Positions 33,699 through 42,742 of a DNA stretch of 64,000 bases are shown here, in pieces. The stretch spans positions 1 to 64,000 of the forward strand of contig NZ_ACZV01000004.1 of assembly GCF_000176235.1 (NCBI RefSeq). The letters are read 5' to 3'. Within the stretch, counting starts at the first letter, position 1. Every line of letters begins with the position of its first letter. The notes beneath the pieces were generated by a model that was given only the letters and a program-made list of their open reading frames with translations, was not told the origin of the DNA and ran no database searches. The DNA comes from Vibrio orientalis CIP 102891 = ATCC 33934 (lineage in GTDB: Bacteria > Pseudomonadota > Gammaproteobacteria > Enterobacterales > Vibrionaceae). Position numbers and translations under genes: made by a program.

Positions 33699-34688
33699 AT
33701 GAATCATGCAGCGAGCAAGGTTATGGACACATCCGAGAGCAAAAGCCTTTTTTCTCGCCTGAGTTTGAAAGCGCTTACACCGTATGGATTCCTACTTCCG
33801 TTTCTGATTATTTTTTCTGTATTTGGGATTTTCCCGTTACTGTTTTCAATCTTTCTGTCGTTTCACGAGTGGAACCCAGTCGAAGGTCTAGGTGCGATGG
33901 ATTATGTGGGGTTAGAGAACTACCACATTGCACTGACTGACCCGTGGCTGTGGCGTTCACTGAAAAACACCCTATGGCTTGCGATTACATCGGGCGTCGC
34001 TCAACACTTGGTTGCGTTGCCTGTCGCTTACATTTTGGTGTCAATGAGTGACCGTTTCCGCCATTGGCTGACATCGGCGTACTTCCTGCCGTTTATCACC
34101 TCAACGGTGGCGGCATCACTGATCTTCTTCAACATGTACTCGCCGAACTCGGGCATCATCAACCAGACCTTAATCGCTCTGGCAGATAGCACTCTATTTG
34201 GTTGGGCGTTCAGTTGGGTCAATGATTTCCAGCCAATCCGCTGGCTTGATGACGCGACTATGGTGAAACCATCTATCGCTATCATGGTGTTCTGGAAATA
34301 CACCGGTTTCAACATCGTATTGTACACCACTGGCTTGATGACTATTCCTAAAGACATTCTTGAAGCCGCTCGAATGGATGGCGCAAATGCGTGGCGCCGC
34401 TTTTGGAGCATCTCACTGCCAATGATTCGTCCGTTTATCTTCTTTGCTGTGACCATGACCATCATCGGTAACTTGCAGCTGTTTGAAGAACCGTTCGTTC
34501 TGACTCGTGGCACCGGTGGTACAGGTCAATCAGGTCTAACGATTTCAATGTATCTCTACAAAGTGGGTTGGGAGTGGTTAGAAATGGGCACAGCGTCGGC
34601 TATCTCTTGGCTGCTATTTATGCTGATTGCAGGCTGTACTGCGGTGCAATTCTTCTTCTTCGGTAAAAAAGGTTTGGGGGAGCAATAA
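33699..34688 (+). CDS. ABC sugar transporter permease (MalF-like)
   Basis: 329 residues, six membrane segments. The cytoplasmic EAA loop EAARMDGANAWRRFWSISL contacts the ATPase. The binding site for translation (GAGG) is nine bases upstream. With the second permease it forms the transmembrane channel. Its stop is one base before the next start, so the two are coupled. Confidence 0.94.
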   Translation: MNHAASKVMDTSESKSLFSRLSLKALTPYGFLLPFLIIFSVFGIFPLLFSIFLSFHEWNPVEGLGAMDYVGLENYHIALTDPWLWRSLKNTLWLAITSGVAQHLVALPVAYILVSMSDRFRHWLTSAYFLPFITSTVAASLIFFNMYSPNSGIINQTLIALADSTLFGWAFSWVNDFQPIRWLDDATMVKPSIAIMVFWKYTGFNIVLYTTGLMTIPKDILEAARMDGANAWRRFWSISLPMIRPFIFFAVTMTIIGNLQLFEEPFVLTRGTGGTGQSGLTISMYLYKVGWEWLEMGTASAISWLLFMLIAGCTAVQFFFFGKKGLGEQ

Positions 34689-34689
34689 G

Positions 34690-35571
34690 ATGACCACTCA
34701 ACACGTAATGTCTCCTCGCTGGCGTCCAAGTGATCGCAGCATTGAACTCTTTACCAAGCTAATGATGGCATTGCTTGCCGTAGTGCTGATTATTTCAGCC
34801 ATTCTGACGGTGTTTCCGTTCCTTTGGTCGGCACTGCTGTCTACGCGAGATCGTACAGAAATCTTTGGTACTGGCATCAGCTTTGCCATCGGTGACAGCT
34901 TGGCGGTGAACTACGCTAAATTGCTCGAAATCATGCCATTTTGGCAGGCGATGTTTAACTCCATCTACATTGCGTTCCTAGGTACAACCATTTCGCTGCT
35001 GTTCTGTAGCATGGGCGGTTATGCGTTTGCGGTGTACAAGTTCAAGGGCAAAACGTTTCTGTTCGGCATGCTGGTTGGCTCAATGATGATCCCGCCAGTG
35101 CTGAGCCTGATCCCTTACTTCATGATCGTGAAGTTCCTCGGCTTGCTCGATAACCATCTGGCGGTATGGCTACCGTTCACCACAACGCCATTTGGTATTT
35201 TCTTAATGCGTCAGCATGTGGTGGCTTCGATCCCTAAAGAGCTACTGGAAGCGGCAAAACTCGATGGTGCAGGTGAGTTTAGAACTTATTGGAGTGTGGT
35301 GCTTCCGCTGATGAAACCGGCTTTAGCAACGCTTGCTATCGTTCAATTCGTCTTCTTCTGGAATATGTTTATGCAGCCGCTAGTGGTGCTCACCACCCCA
35401 GACAATTATGTGATTACGCAGGCGCTACGAAGTGTACAAGGCATTCCAAATACGCCATGGGGAGCGGTAATGCTTGGTACGACTATCTCGATTCTTCCGC
35501 TGGTAATTACTTACTTATTCGCTTCAAAACAAATGATTAGTGGCCTGACGTCAGGCGCAGTAAAAGGCTAA
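34690..35571 (+). CDS. ABC sugar transporter permease (MalG-like)
   Basis: 293 residues, six membrane segments, EAA motif EAAKLDGAGEFRTYWSVVL. The true start is the ATG at 34690, preceded by GGGGGAGC inside the previous gene; the in-frame upstream extension to 34627 is not supported. Confidence 0.94.
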   Translation: MTTQHVMSPRWRPSDRSIELFTKLMMALLAVVLIISAILTVFPFLWSALLSTRDRTEIFGTGISFAIGDSLAVNYAKLLEIMPFWQAMFNSIYIAFLGTTISLLFCSMGGYAFAVYKFKGKTFLFGMLVGSMMIPPVLSLIPYFMIVKFLGLLDNHLAVWLPFTTTPFGIFLMRQHVVASIPKELLEAAKLDGAGEFRTYWSVVLPLMKPALATLAIVQFVFFWNMFMQPLVVLTTPDNYVITQALRSVQGIPNTPWGAVMLGTTISILPLVITYLFASKQMISGLTSGAVKG

Positions 35572-35585
35572 AAGGTTTAATAACA

Positions 35586-36941
35586 ATGAATAAATTCCAA
35601 CTTCCTACAGATTCAAAATTACGTAGCCCAGAATTCTTATTTGGTGTTGCCACCTCTTCTTACCAAATTGAAGGTGGTGCGCAGCTTGGCGGTCGTAGCC
35701 CTTCGATTTGGGATACCTTCTGTAACAAGCCTGGTGCGGTGGATAACATGGACAATGGTGACGTTGCCTGCGACCATTTCCACCTTTGGAAGCAAGATAT
35801 TGAGATGATCAAAGGTCTTGGCGTGGATGCTTATCGACTGTCTCTGGCATGGCCTCGCATCATTCCACGCGATGGTGAAGTTAACCAAGAAGGCCTTAAG
35901 TTCTACGAGCAAATTATTGACGAGTGCCATGCTCAAGGTCTACAAGTTTTCGTAACGCTCTATCACTGGGATCTGCCGCAATACCTAGAAGATAAGGGTG
36001 GCTGGTTAAATCGTGAAACCGCTTACAAGTTCGAAGAGTACGCTAAAGTTGTAAGTGGCTACTTTGGCGATAAGATCGACTCGTACGCAACCCTAAACGA
36101 ACCGTTCTGTTCGTCATACCTTGGTTACCGCTGGGGCATGCACGCGCCAGGTATTAAAGGTGAGCGTGAAGGTTTCTTGTCAGCGCACCACTTAATGCTT
36201 GCTCATGGTCTGGCAATTCCACACATGCGTAACAACGCACCAAATGCGATGCATGGTTGTGTGTTTAATGCGACACCGGCTTACCCACTGACGGATGCAG
36301 ATATTGGCGCTGCTGAGTATAGCGATGCCGAAGGTTTCCACTGGTTTATGGATCCGGTACTGAAAGGTGAATACCCACAGTTGGTCCTAGAACGTCAAGC
36401 GCACAATATGCCAATGATCCTAGAGGGTGACTTAGACATTATTCGCACCGACTTAGACTTTATTGGCGTGAATTTCTACACCCGTTGTGTGGTTCGTTTT
36501 GATGAAAATGGCGATATCAAAGACGTACCTCAACCAGAAAATGAACACACCTTTATTGGTTGGGAGATCTACCCGCAAGCACTGACTGATTTGCTACTAC
36601 GCTTACATGATCGCTATGACAACCTACCGCCGCTGTACATTACTGAAAATGGCGCAGCAGGTGAAGACGACTGCATCAATGGTGAAGTAAACGACACGCA
36701 GCGTGTTAACTACTTCCAAACGCATTTAGAAGCGGTAGATAAAGCAATCAATAAAGGTGTAGACGTACAAGGTTACTTTGCGTGGAGTTTAATGGATAAC
36801 TTTGAGTGGGCGTATGGTTACAAACAGCGTTTCGGTATTGTTCACGTGGACTACGAAACCCAGCAGCGCACCCTGAAACAAAGCGCAATCGCTTACCGCA
36901 ACATGCTGCTAGAGCGTCGAGAGGAGAATCAGAATGGCTAA
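35586..36941 (+). CDS. Glycoside hydrolase family 1 beta-glucosidase
   Basis: 451 residues, the normal GH1 length, no signal peptide, so cytoplasmic. Acid/base Glu172 is in TLNEP and the nucleophile Glu354 is in ITENG. GVATSSYQIEG at the N-terminus is the GH1 signature. It hydrolyses imported beta-glucosides to glucose and an aglycon or sugar. No phospho-sugar-binding Lys/Ser pattern is evident, in agreement with ABC rather than PTS uptake. Confidence 0.96.
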   Translation: MNKFQLPTDSKLRSPEFLFGVATSSYQIEGGAQLGGRSPSIWDTFCNKPGAVDNMDNGDVACDHFHLWKQDIEMIKGLGVDAYRLSLAWPRIIPRDGEVNQEGLKFYEQIIDECHAQGLQVFVTLYHWDLPQYLEDKGGWLNRETAYKFEEYAKVVSGYFGDKIDSYATLNEPFCSSYLGYRWGMHAPGIKGEREGFLSAHHLMLAHGLAIPHMRNNAPNAMHGCVFNATPAYPLTDADIGAAEYSDAEGFHWFMDPVLKGEYPQLVLERQAHNMPMILEGDLDIIRTDLDFIGVNFYTRCVVRFDENGDIKDVPQPENEHTFIGWEIYPQALTDLLLRLHDRYDNLPPLYITENGAAGEDDCINGEVNDTQRVNYFQTHLEAVDKAINKGVDVQGYFAWSLMDNFEWAYGYKQRFGIVHVDYETQQRTLKQSAIAYRNMLLERREENQNG

Positions 36942-38028
36942 AGTAGAGTTCAAAAACATCCAGAAATCGTATGATGATGTGGAAGTAGTCAAGCACTTCG
37001 ATTTTACGGTCAACGATGGCGAGTTCGTGGTTTTTCTTGGGCCTTCAGGTTGCGGTAAATCGACGACGCTACGTATGCTTGCTGGCTTAGAGAGCATCAC
37101 TGCAGGCGAGATTTTCGTTGGCGATAAGCTAATGAATAAAATCGATGCTAAAGATCGTGACTTGGCGATGGTGTTTCAAAGCTATGCTCTCTATCCGCAT
37201 ATGACGGTGTATGAGAATATTGCCTTTGCACTTAAGCTTAAGGGCATGGCGAAAGATCAAATTGATAGCGAGGTGCGTAAAGCGGCCAAAATGCTAGAGC
37301 TCGATCCGCTGCTTGCTCGTAAACCGAAAGAGCTATCGGGTGGTCAACGCCAACGTGTAGCCATGGGCCGAGCGATGGTGCGCACACCAAAAGTGTTCCT
37401 GTTTGATGAGCCTCTATCGAACCTTGATGCGAAACTGCGTGGCACTATGCGTGAAGAGATTAAGCAGCTACACAGAGAGCTTCAAACCACCACGATTTAT
37501 GTAACGCACGATCAAATCGAAGCGATGACCCTTGCTGACCGCATTGTGATTCTGAAAGACGGATATGTGGCGCAAGTGGGTACGCCAACAGAAGTGTTCC
37601 AACAACCAGCGAACAAGTTTGTTGCTCAGTTCATTGGTAACCCATCAATGAACATGCTCGATGCTCAGCTGGTGGGTGAAGAAGGCGATTGGCATGTTGA
37701 GCTAGGTGAAACTCGCATTCCGCTGCCAGAGCGCTTCCATGCTCATGCGTCTAAGAACCTTGCGCTTCACTTTGGTGTTCGTCCGACTGACATTCACTTG
37801 CGTGCTGAGCAAGTGGATCATGAGCGAGTGCTGCCGTTCCCGGTCAAAATCAAAGATAAGGAGCTGCTGGGTGCAAGTATCTTGCTTAAAACCGAAATTG
37901 CAGGGCAATCTTTGATGGTGGAAACGCAAGCCGCAGAAGTGGATGTGAATGAACTGACGCTTTACTTGGATCTGGATGCGATTCATTTGTTTGACGCCAT
38001 GAGCGAGAAGTCGCTAGCGACATTTTAA
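36934..38028 (+). CDS. ABC transporter ATP-binding protein (MalK/UgpC/MsmX type)
   Basis: 364 residues overlapping the GH1 gene by eight bases. Walker A GPSGCGKSTT, signature LSGGQRQRVAMGRAM, Walker B FLFDEP, and the regulatory OB-fold C-terminus of CUT1 ATPases (FGVRPTDIHL). It powers the sugar transporter encoded in the same operon. It is the last gene of the unit, followed by a hairpin. Confidence 0.95.
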   Translation: MAKVEFKNIQKSYDDVEVVKHFDFTVNDGEFVVFLGPSGCGKSTTLRMLAGLESITAGEIFVGDKLMNKIDAKDRDLAMVFQSYALYPHMTVYENIAFALKLKGMAKDQIDSEVRKAAKMLELDPLLARKPKELSGGQRQRVAMGRAMVRTPKVFLFDEPLSNLDAKLRGTMREEIKQLHRELQTTTIYVTHDQIEAMTLADRIVILKDGYVAQVGTPTEVFQQPANKFVAQFIGNPSMNMLDAQLVGEEGDWHVELGETRIPLPERFHAHASKNLALHFGVRPTDIHLRAEQVDHERVLPFPVKIKDKELLGASILLKTEIAGQSLMVETQAAEVDVNELTLYLDLDAIHLFDAMSEKSLATF

Positions 38029-38051
38029 TCGATAACATTCACCCCCAAAGA

Positions 38052-38081
38052 GTAAGCCAGTGCAATTTGGCGCTGGCTTAC
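38052..38081 (+). terminator. Stable hairpin after the glucoside operon
   Basis: GTAAGCCAGTGC (38052-38063) pairs with GCGCTGGCTTAC (38070-38081), including one G-U in RNA, loop AATTTG. The T tract is missing, so it may act as a partial terminator. Confidence 0.5.
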
Positions 38082-38172
38082 CTCTTGAGCTCTCAATTCC
38101 TCATCGCGTCAGTTGAGCTCTTCGAGACTAGTTTTTATAGTCGATGTTTCGCTTGTTCAATTGGCAATTTCT

Positions 38173-39189
38173 ATGACGACCAAAAAGAAAAAAAAGCCTT
38201 CAATCTATGATGTCGCCAAGCTTGCTGGTGTCTCACCAAGCACCGTCTCTCGCTTTCTTAATCGCACTACTTATGTTTCTGATGAAAAAACCAATAACAT
38301 TGAGAAAGCGATAAAAACGCTCGGTTACAAACCTAACTACACCATGAATCAAGGCACCAATACTCGCTCAATGACTATTGGCGTATTGGTGCAAAACCCA
38401 GAAAGTCCGCACACCAGCCGCATCCTCAATGATATGGAGAAAGTGTTCAGTGCGCAGGGCTACTCGCTAGTGATTGCGACCGGGCATTGGAAAAACAAAC
38501 TCGAATCCCATGCGCTCGAATATCTCGCTAAGAGCAATGTCGATGGCGTGATCATTGTGACCGGCAGCCTGACGGAACAACAAATCCTCGACTATGCAGA
38601 GAGCATTCCAGTCGTAGCGGTCGGTTATGACGTGATTGGCGAGCGAGTCCGCTGCATTAACATCGACAACGTGCTCGGCGGTTATATGGCAACGCTGCAT
38701 TTGCTGCAACAGGGCCATCTAAACATCGCCCATATTAAAGGCTTGCTTAACCAGCCGGATGCGGTAGCTCGCTTTGTTGGCTATAAAAATGCACTGCAAG
38801 AAGCAGGGATTAAAGTGCAACCTAAACTGATCAAACAAGGTGATTTTAGTAGCGAGTGTGGCTATGAGTTAACCAAAGAACTGATTGAGTCGAAAAGCCA
38901 TTTTAGCGCCATCTTTGCTGCCAATGACCAAACAGCTTATGGAGCGATTAAAGCTCTGCATGACCACGGTTATCGCGTACCTGAAGATGTCTCTGTGGTG
39001 GGGTTTGATGATCTGCCTACGTCGTTTTACTTTACTCCTGCGCTCACGACCATGCGCCAACCCGTCGAAGAAGTTGGGGTCGTATGTGCAGAATCGATCC
39101 TCAATCTCTTAAGTGGTGAAAGGCATGATGTTCGATTGCCACCAATTGAATTGATTGTTAGACAGTCGACGAAATCAATTTATCGTTGA
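38173..39189 (+). CDS. Second LacI-family regulator
   Basis: 338 residues from the ATG at 38173. The helix-turn-helix is PSIYDVAKLAGVSPSTVSRF and the hinge has LGYKPNY. The ORF is open upstream to 38113 but the extra 20 residues are unlike the family and the ATG gives a normal N-terminus with a Lys tail. No strong ribosome binding site is visible, so expression may be low. The stop codon lies in a small palindrome TATCGTT-G-AACGATA (39181-39195). Confidence 0.93.
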   Translation: MTTKKKKKPSIYDVAKLAGVSPSTVSRFLNRTTYVSDEKTNNIEKAIKTLGYKPNYTMNQGTNTRSMTIGVLVQNPESPHTSRILNDMEKVFSAQGYSLVIATGHWKNKLESHALEYLAKSNVDGVIIVTGSLTEQQILDYAESIPVVAVGYDVIGERVRCINIDNVLGGYMATLHLLQQGHLNIAHIKGLLNQPDAVARFVGYKNALQEAGIKVQPKLIKQGDFSSECGYELTKELIESKSHFSAIFAANDQTAYGAIKALHDHGYRVPEDVSVVGFDDLPTSFYFTPALTTMRQPVEEVGVVCAESILNLLSGERHDVRLPPIELIVRQSTKSIYR

Positions 39190-39532
39190 ACGATAGCCGA
39201 GGAAGACTGGGTAGCTTAGTTAAAATTGTGTTGCTGTCTGACAGCAGTTAGGGGATAGAAGATTTACTCGAATGGAGCTGGCGGCAAAAATTGGCGTCTA
39301 AAATAAATTCAAATAGTGCTTTACATCGAGGCATTAAATAACCAATAATGGCCGCGCTCTGTTGTTCAGAGTTATTAAATGAAACATCCAGTTGTAAAAG
39401 TAAAGCCCTCAGAATTTCTTCATTGTTATCCTCAGCGTTTCCCTTAGCTTCATAGATACATTAAATAATTCAAGCCTCCAGCGCATTGTAATTTAAACAA
39501 TCAAAATTTATTTATTAAATAAGGGACACCAA
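39190..39532 (+). promoter_or_regulatory. Long leader region before the cold-shock gene
   Basis: 343 bases without a gene. It has TGCTGTC-T-GACAGCA (39232-39246) and an AT-rich 3' part typical of the long 5' untranslated leaders of cspA-type mRNAs. No ORF with a good ribosome binding site was found. Confidence 0.4.
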
Positions 39533-39745
39533 ATGTCTAACAAAGTAACTGGCTCTGTAAAATGGTTTAACGAAACTAAAGGTTTCGGTTTTCTAACTCA
39601 AGACAATGGCGGCGCTGACGTATTCGTTCACTTCCGTGCGATTGCTTCAGATGGCTTTAAAACTCTAAATGAAGGCCAAAAGGTTTCATTTGAAGTAGAG
39701 CAAGGTCAGAAAGGTCTACAGGCTGCAAACGTTGTACCTGCATAA
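39533..39745 (+). CDS. Cold-shock protein (CspA family)
   Basis: 70 residues. RNA-binding RNP-1 region [10 protein letters not shown] and RNP-2 VFVHF are intact within a single cold-shock domain. It binds single-stranded RNA and DNA and melts mRNA structure at low temperature. A 9-bp hairpin, TGCAAGTGG (39759-39767) with CCACTTGCA (39775-39783), lies 14 bases after the stop. Confidence 0.96.
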   Translation: MSNKVTGSVKWFNETKGFGFLTQDNGGADVFVHFRAIASDGFKTLNEGQKVSFEVEQGQKGLQAANVVPA

Positions 39746-39963
39746 GATTTAAAGTATGTGCAAGTGGTCTAGCGCCACTTGCATGTATCCGATACTAGCT
39801 TCAACTCTTCGCGACAATACCTGACGTTTCCCCAATACCTCTACACATCTCGCATTATGCTGCCTTCCTACATAGTTATCTTATAACTTATGTATGCGTT
39901 TTCCGATTAAATTCCCGTAAATCCATATTATTTAAATATATCAATAAACATTTAAGGACTTTT

Positions 39964-40038
39964 ATGTCACGTTCACTTGGTCGTAAACGATTCTGGTTTC
40001 ATCAGAGTCGCCAAAAGACTACAAAATTAAAAAAATAA
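39964..40038 (+). CDS. Possible 24-residue basic small protein
   Basis: AAGGA lies at 39954-39958, five bases before an ATG that opens MSRSLGRKRFWFHQSRQKTT and a Lys-rich tail, ending in TAA at 40038. Eleven of 24 residues are Lys, Arg or His, and the pattern is compatible with an RNA- or ribosome-binding peptide. It is 218 bases after the cold-shock gene. No homologue is known to me; chance ORFs of this size are common, but the good ribosome binding site and composition raise the odds. Confidence 0.45.
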   Translation: MSRSLGRKRFWFHQSRQKTTKLKK

Positions 40039-40246
40039 AGCTCGCTTGAAGGGACTTTGAAAGCTTCACTTGCCTTCTGAAGTACTCTATTCAATAATTT
40101 TCTACCCTGTATTAACCACTCAATCTATTTTTATTCCCCCTCGACCATCAGCCCATCGAGCTCCCACGAATGCCATAGGATAGATTGACTGTCTCTACTG
40201 TGATTCATTCTTGTTGGCTGAGTTGTGTGTATATCAGTAGCGTATG
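40039..40246. other. Gap with no recognisable feature
   Basis: Between the small ORF and the guaD terminator I see no gene, repeat or clear regulatory site. Confidence 0.4.
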
Positions 40247-40280
40247 AAAAAAGCGCTCTCCGAGAAGGGTAAGAGCGCTT
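40247..40280 (-). terminator. Terminator of the xdh-guaD operon
   Basis: Minus strand: AAGCGCTCT (40280-40272) pairs with AGAGCGCTT (40259-40251) and is followed by four or more U. It lies 35 bases after the guaD stop. Confidence 0.85.
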
Positions 40281-40314
40281 GACTTAGGAAGGAATAAATT
40301 AGGTTAGGTTTGCC

Positions 40315-41652
40315 CTAACTAGCGAACTTTTTTACGTCGATGTTTCCTTGTGCATCGTAGGCTTTCTCGCCGTAAATAAAGGTCTCACATACGGTGCGGT
40401 CATCGCCTAAGCTCATCAAAACGAAGAGTTTCTCTTCAAGCGTTGTTGCTTGGTGCATTCTAAAGCGCATCAGCTGAGTCGCATGTAAATCCAGCACCAC
40501 AAAGTCCGCTTCTTTGCCCACTTCTAAGTTACCTATTTTGTCTTCAAGGTGAAGTGAACGCGCACCACCAAGCGTTGCTAAGAACAGTGACTTAAGAGGG
40601 TGCAGCTTTTCTTGTTGGAGCTGCATAATTTTGTACGCTTCACTCATGGTTTGCAGAATCGAGAAGCTGGTGCCTGCACCGACATCGGTACCCATACCGA
40701 CTCTTACGCCATGCTCTTCAAGTTTCGGTAGCTTAAATAGACCAGAGCCTAAGAATAGGTTCGACGTTGGGCAGAAGGCGATAGCAGATTCGGTATCGGC
40801 TAAGCGTTTACATTCACAGTCTGATAGATGGATACCGTGAGCGAATACGGAGCGCTTGTGCAGCAAACCATAATGATCGTAAACATCTAGATAAGAGTCT
40901 CGCTCAGGGAATAAGTCCAATACCCACTCAATTTCTTTTTTGTTTTCAGATAAATGAGTGTGCATGTAAACATCGGGGTACTCCTCAAGCAGTTTTCCGA
41001 CCGTGGCTAGCTGTTCTGGCGTACTGGTTGGCGCAAAGCGGGGCGTTACCGCGTAAAGTAGACGATCTTTGTTATGCCATTTTTCGATCAGCTCTTTTGA
41101 CGCTTCATAGCCTGATTCAGGGGTATCGGTTAGGTAGTCTGGCGCATTGCGGTCCATCAGTACCTTGCCTGCAATCATACGCAGTTTACGTTTTTCAGCC
41201 TCTTCAAAGAACACGTCCACGGACTCTTTATGTACGGTGCCAAAGACTAAAGCGGTGGTGGTGCCGTTGCTTGCGAGTTCATCAAAAAACAGCTTAGCGA
41301 CTTTATGCGCATAAACTGGGTTCTTAAAGCGACGTTCCTCAGGGAAGGTGTAGTTCTCAAGCCAGTCGAGTAGCTGTTCACCGTAAGAAGCAATCATGCC
41401 CGTCTGAGGATAGTGGATATGGGTATCGATAAAGCCTGAGGTAATCAGTTTATCTTCATATTCAGTAATGCTGATATCTTTTGGTTGGCGGGCTAGCACC
41501 TCTTCTGTCTCACCAATATCAATGATATGGCCATCTTCGACGACAATAACTCCGTCATCAAAAAATTGATAAGAGTTATCCAGTCCGACGTCTTTTGGGT
41601 CAGCGATGCTGTGCAAAATAGCTGCACGATAAGCGTTACGTTGCGTTGTCAT
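40315..41652 (-). CDS. guaD: Guanine deaminase
   Basis: 445 residues, typical length. Metal-binding THIHYPQTGM (about 69-78), MHTHLSENKKEIEW and FCPTSNLFLGSGLF are the GuaD signatures, distinct from the SsnA-type deaminase at 13146. It converts guanine to xanthine and ammonia, directly feeding XdhAB encoded upstream in the same operon. 40 bases separate it from xdhC. Confidence 0.96.
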   Translation of the reverse strand: MTTQRNAYRAAILHSIADPKDVGLDNSYQFFDDGVIVVEDGHIIDIGETEEVLARQPKDISITEYEDKLITSGFIDTHIHYPQTGMIASYGEQLLDWLENYTFPEERRFKNPVYAHKVAKLFFDELASNGTTTALVFGTVHKESVDVFFEEAEKRKLRMIAGKVLMDRNAPDYLTDTPESGYEASKELIEKWHNKDRLLYAVTPRFAPTSTPEQLATVGKLLEEYPDVYMHTHLSENKKEIEWVLDLFPERDSYLDVYDHYGLLHKRSVFAHGIHLSDCECKRLADTESAIAFCPTSNLFLGSGLFKLPKLEEHGVRVGMGTDVGAGTSFSILQTMSEAYKIMQLQQEKLHPLKSLFLATLGGARSLHLEDKIGNLEVGKEADFVVLDLHATQLMRFRMHQATTLEEKLFVLMSLGDDRTVCETFIYGEKAYDAQGNIDVKKFAS

Positions 41653-41692
41653 TGTTACTTCCTTTTATAACCCAAATTAACCACTACTTGGG

Positions 41693-42544
41693 TTAGGCGA
41701 TTTTTTCTTCCAGTTGGGAATCGCTCTGTTGATTACTTTTACTGTGTGCCGTAGGGCGTTTTTGTTCAAGGGGAATACCCTGATAGTGTGCGATCAGTTC
41801 ACCTGCAACCGACACCGCGATTTCAGCGGGGTGTTTTCCATTCACCATGCTGACACCAATCGGGCAAATCATAGTGTCAATTTGTGCATCGGTGTAGCCA
41901 CGTTGCGCCAAACGCATATCAAACTTCTTGCGCTTAGTGAGCGAACCAATCATGCCAAAGTAGACACTGTCATCGCGGTCGATGATGGCTCTTGCTAGGT
42001 CAAAATCGAGCTGGTGGTTATGAGTCATCACCAAGTAGTAACTGTTTGGTGGCAGATCTCGAACTTCACCTACCGGGTCATCGGTCACTAGCTTGGTGAC
42101 ATTACGTGGCAGCTCTTCAGGGAAAACGTCATCTCGTTCATCAATCCATGTGACTCGGAAGGGAAGAGTGGAGACGATATGTAAAAGGGCTTTGGCAACA
42201 TGACCTGCACCGAACACAACCAGATGCTTTTGAGCGGTGCCAATCGGTTCAAAGCTCAGTGTTGCCATTCCGCCGCAACACTGCCCCAAACGTGCACCAA
42301 GATTAAAGCGTTCTACTTTTAGTGAGCGTTCACCCGCAATGAGCATTTCACGTGCCATTTTGGTCGCAACGTGCTCTAAATGACCACCACCAATAGTGGC
42401 AATCAGTCGGTCACGGGTCACGAGCATTTTGGTTCCAGCATCCCTTGGCACAGAGCCCCGGTCTTCCAATACCGTCACCATCACACACGGTTCGCTGTTT
42501 TTTTCTAGTTGTGCCAGTTCATGAATCCAATTGTCCTTAAACAT
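41693..42544 (-). CDS. xdhC: Xanthine dehydrogenase accessory protein XdhC
   Basis: 283 residues. N-terminal VMVTVLEDRGSVPRDAGTKM and GQCCGGMATL are the XdhC family motifs, and the C-terminal Rossmann-type half has VFGAGHVAKALL. XdhC binds molybdenum cofactor, helps add the terminal sulfido ligand, and inserts it in XdhB. AAGGAG precedes the ATG. About 200 bases of palindromic repeat sequence lie between it and xdhB. Confidence 0.95.
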   Translation of the reverse strand: MFKDNWIHELAQLEKNSEPCVMVTVLEDRGSVPRDAGTKMLVTRDRLIATIGGGHLEHVATKMAREMLIAGERSLKVERFNLGARLGQCCGGMATLSFEPIGTAQKHLVVFGAGHVAKALLHIVSTLPFRVTWIDERDDVFPEELPRNVTKLVTDDPVGEVRDLPPNSYYLVMTHNHQLDFDLARAIIDRDDSVYFGMIGSLTKRKKFDMRLAQRGYTDAQIDTMICPIGVSMVNGKHPAEIAVSVAGELIAHYQGIPLEQKRPTAHSKSNQQSDSQLEEKIA

Positions 42545-42578
42545 ACGTCTCTCCTTGAACTATTTATCCTGTCGTCAT

Positions 42579-42742
42579 CCTCGACAACGAGGACTTTCTA
42601 TTCATTGCCATTCCAAGAATGAGGACTCAGTGTCCATTGTCACCCTCAAGAGCGAGGAGCGAGAGAGTTGGGGATCTCTTATTACGAGCGACTAATTTAA
42701 GAGATTCCCTACTCCTTCCTTCGCCAGTCTATGGAGTGACAC
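42579..42742. repeat. Intergenic imperfect palindromic repeat between xdhB and xdhC
   Basis: Nested stems are visible: CCTCG-ACAA-CGAGG (42579-42592), CATTC-CAA-GAATG (42609-42621), and a 12-bp arm pair GGGGATCTCTTA (42670-42681) with TAAGAGATTCCC (42698-42709). TGTCAC (42638-42643) and GTGACA (42736-42741) bracket the largest stem. The AGAGATTCCC/GGGGATCTCT sequence is, from memory, a repeated intergenic element in vibrios. It lies inside the operon and may stabilise or divide the transcript. Confidence 0.65.

Noticed and set aside
34028..34513. 161-residue antisense ORF over the MalF-like permease gene
   Set aside because: It is a shadow of a well-supported gene, has no ribosome binding site and low-complexity content.
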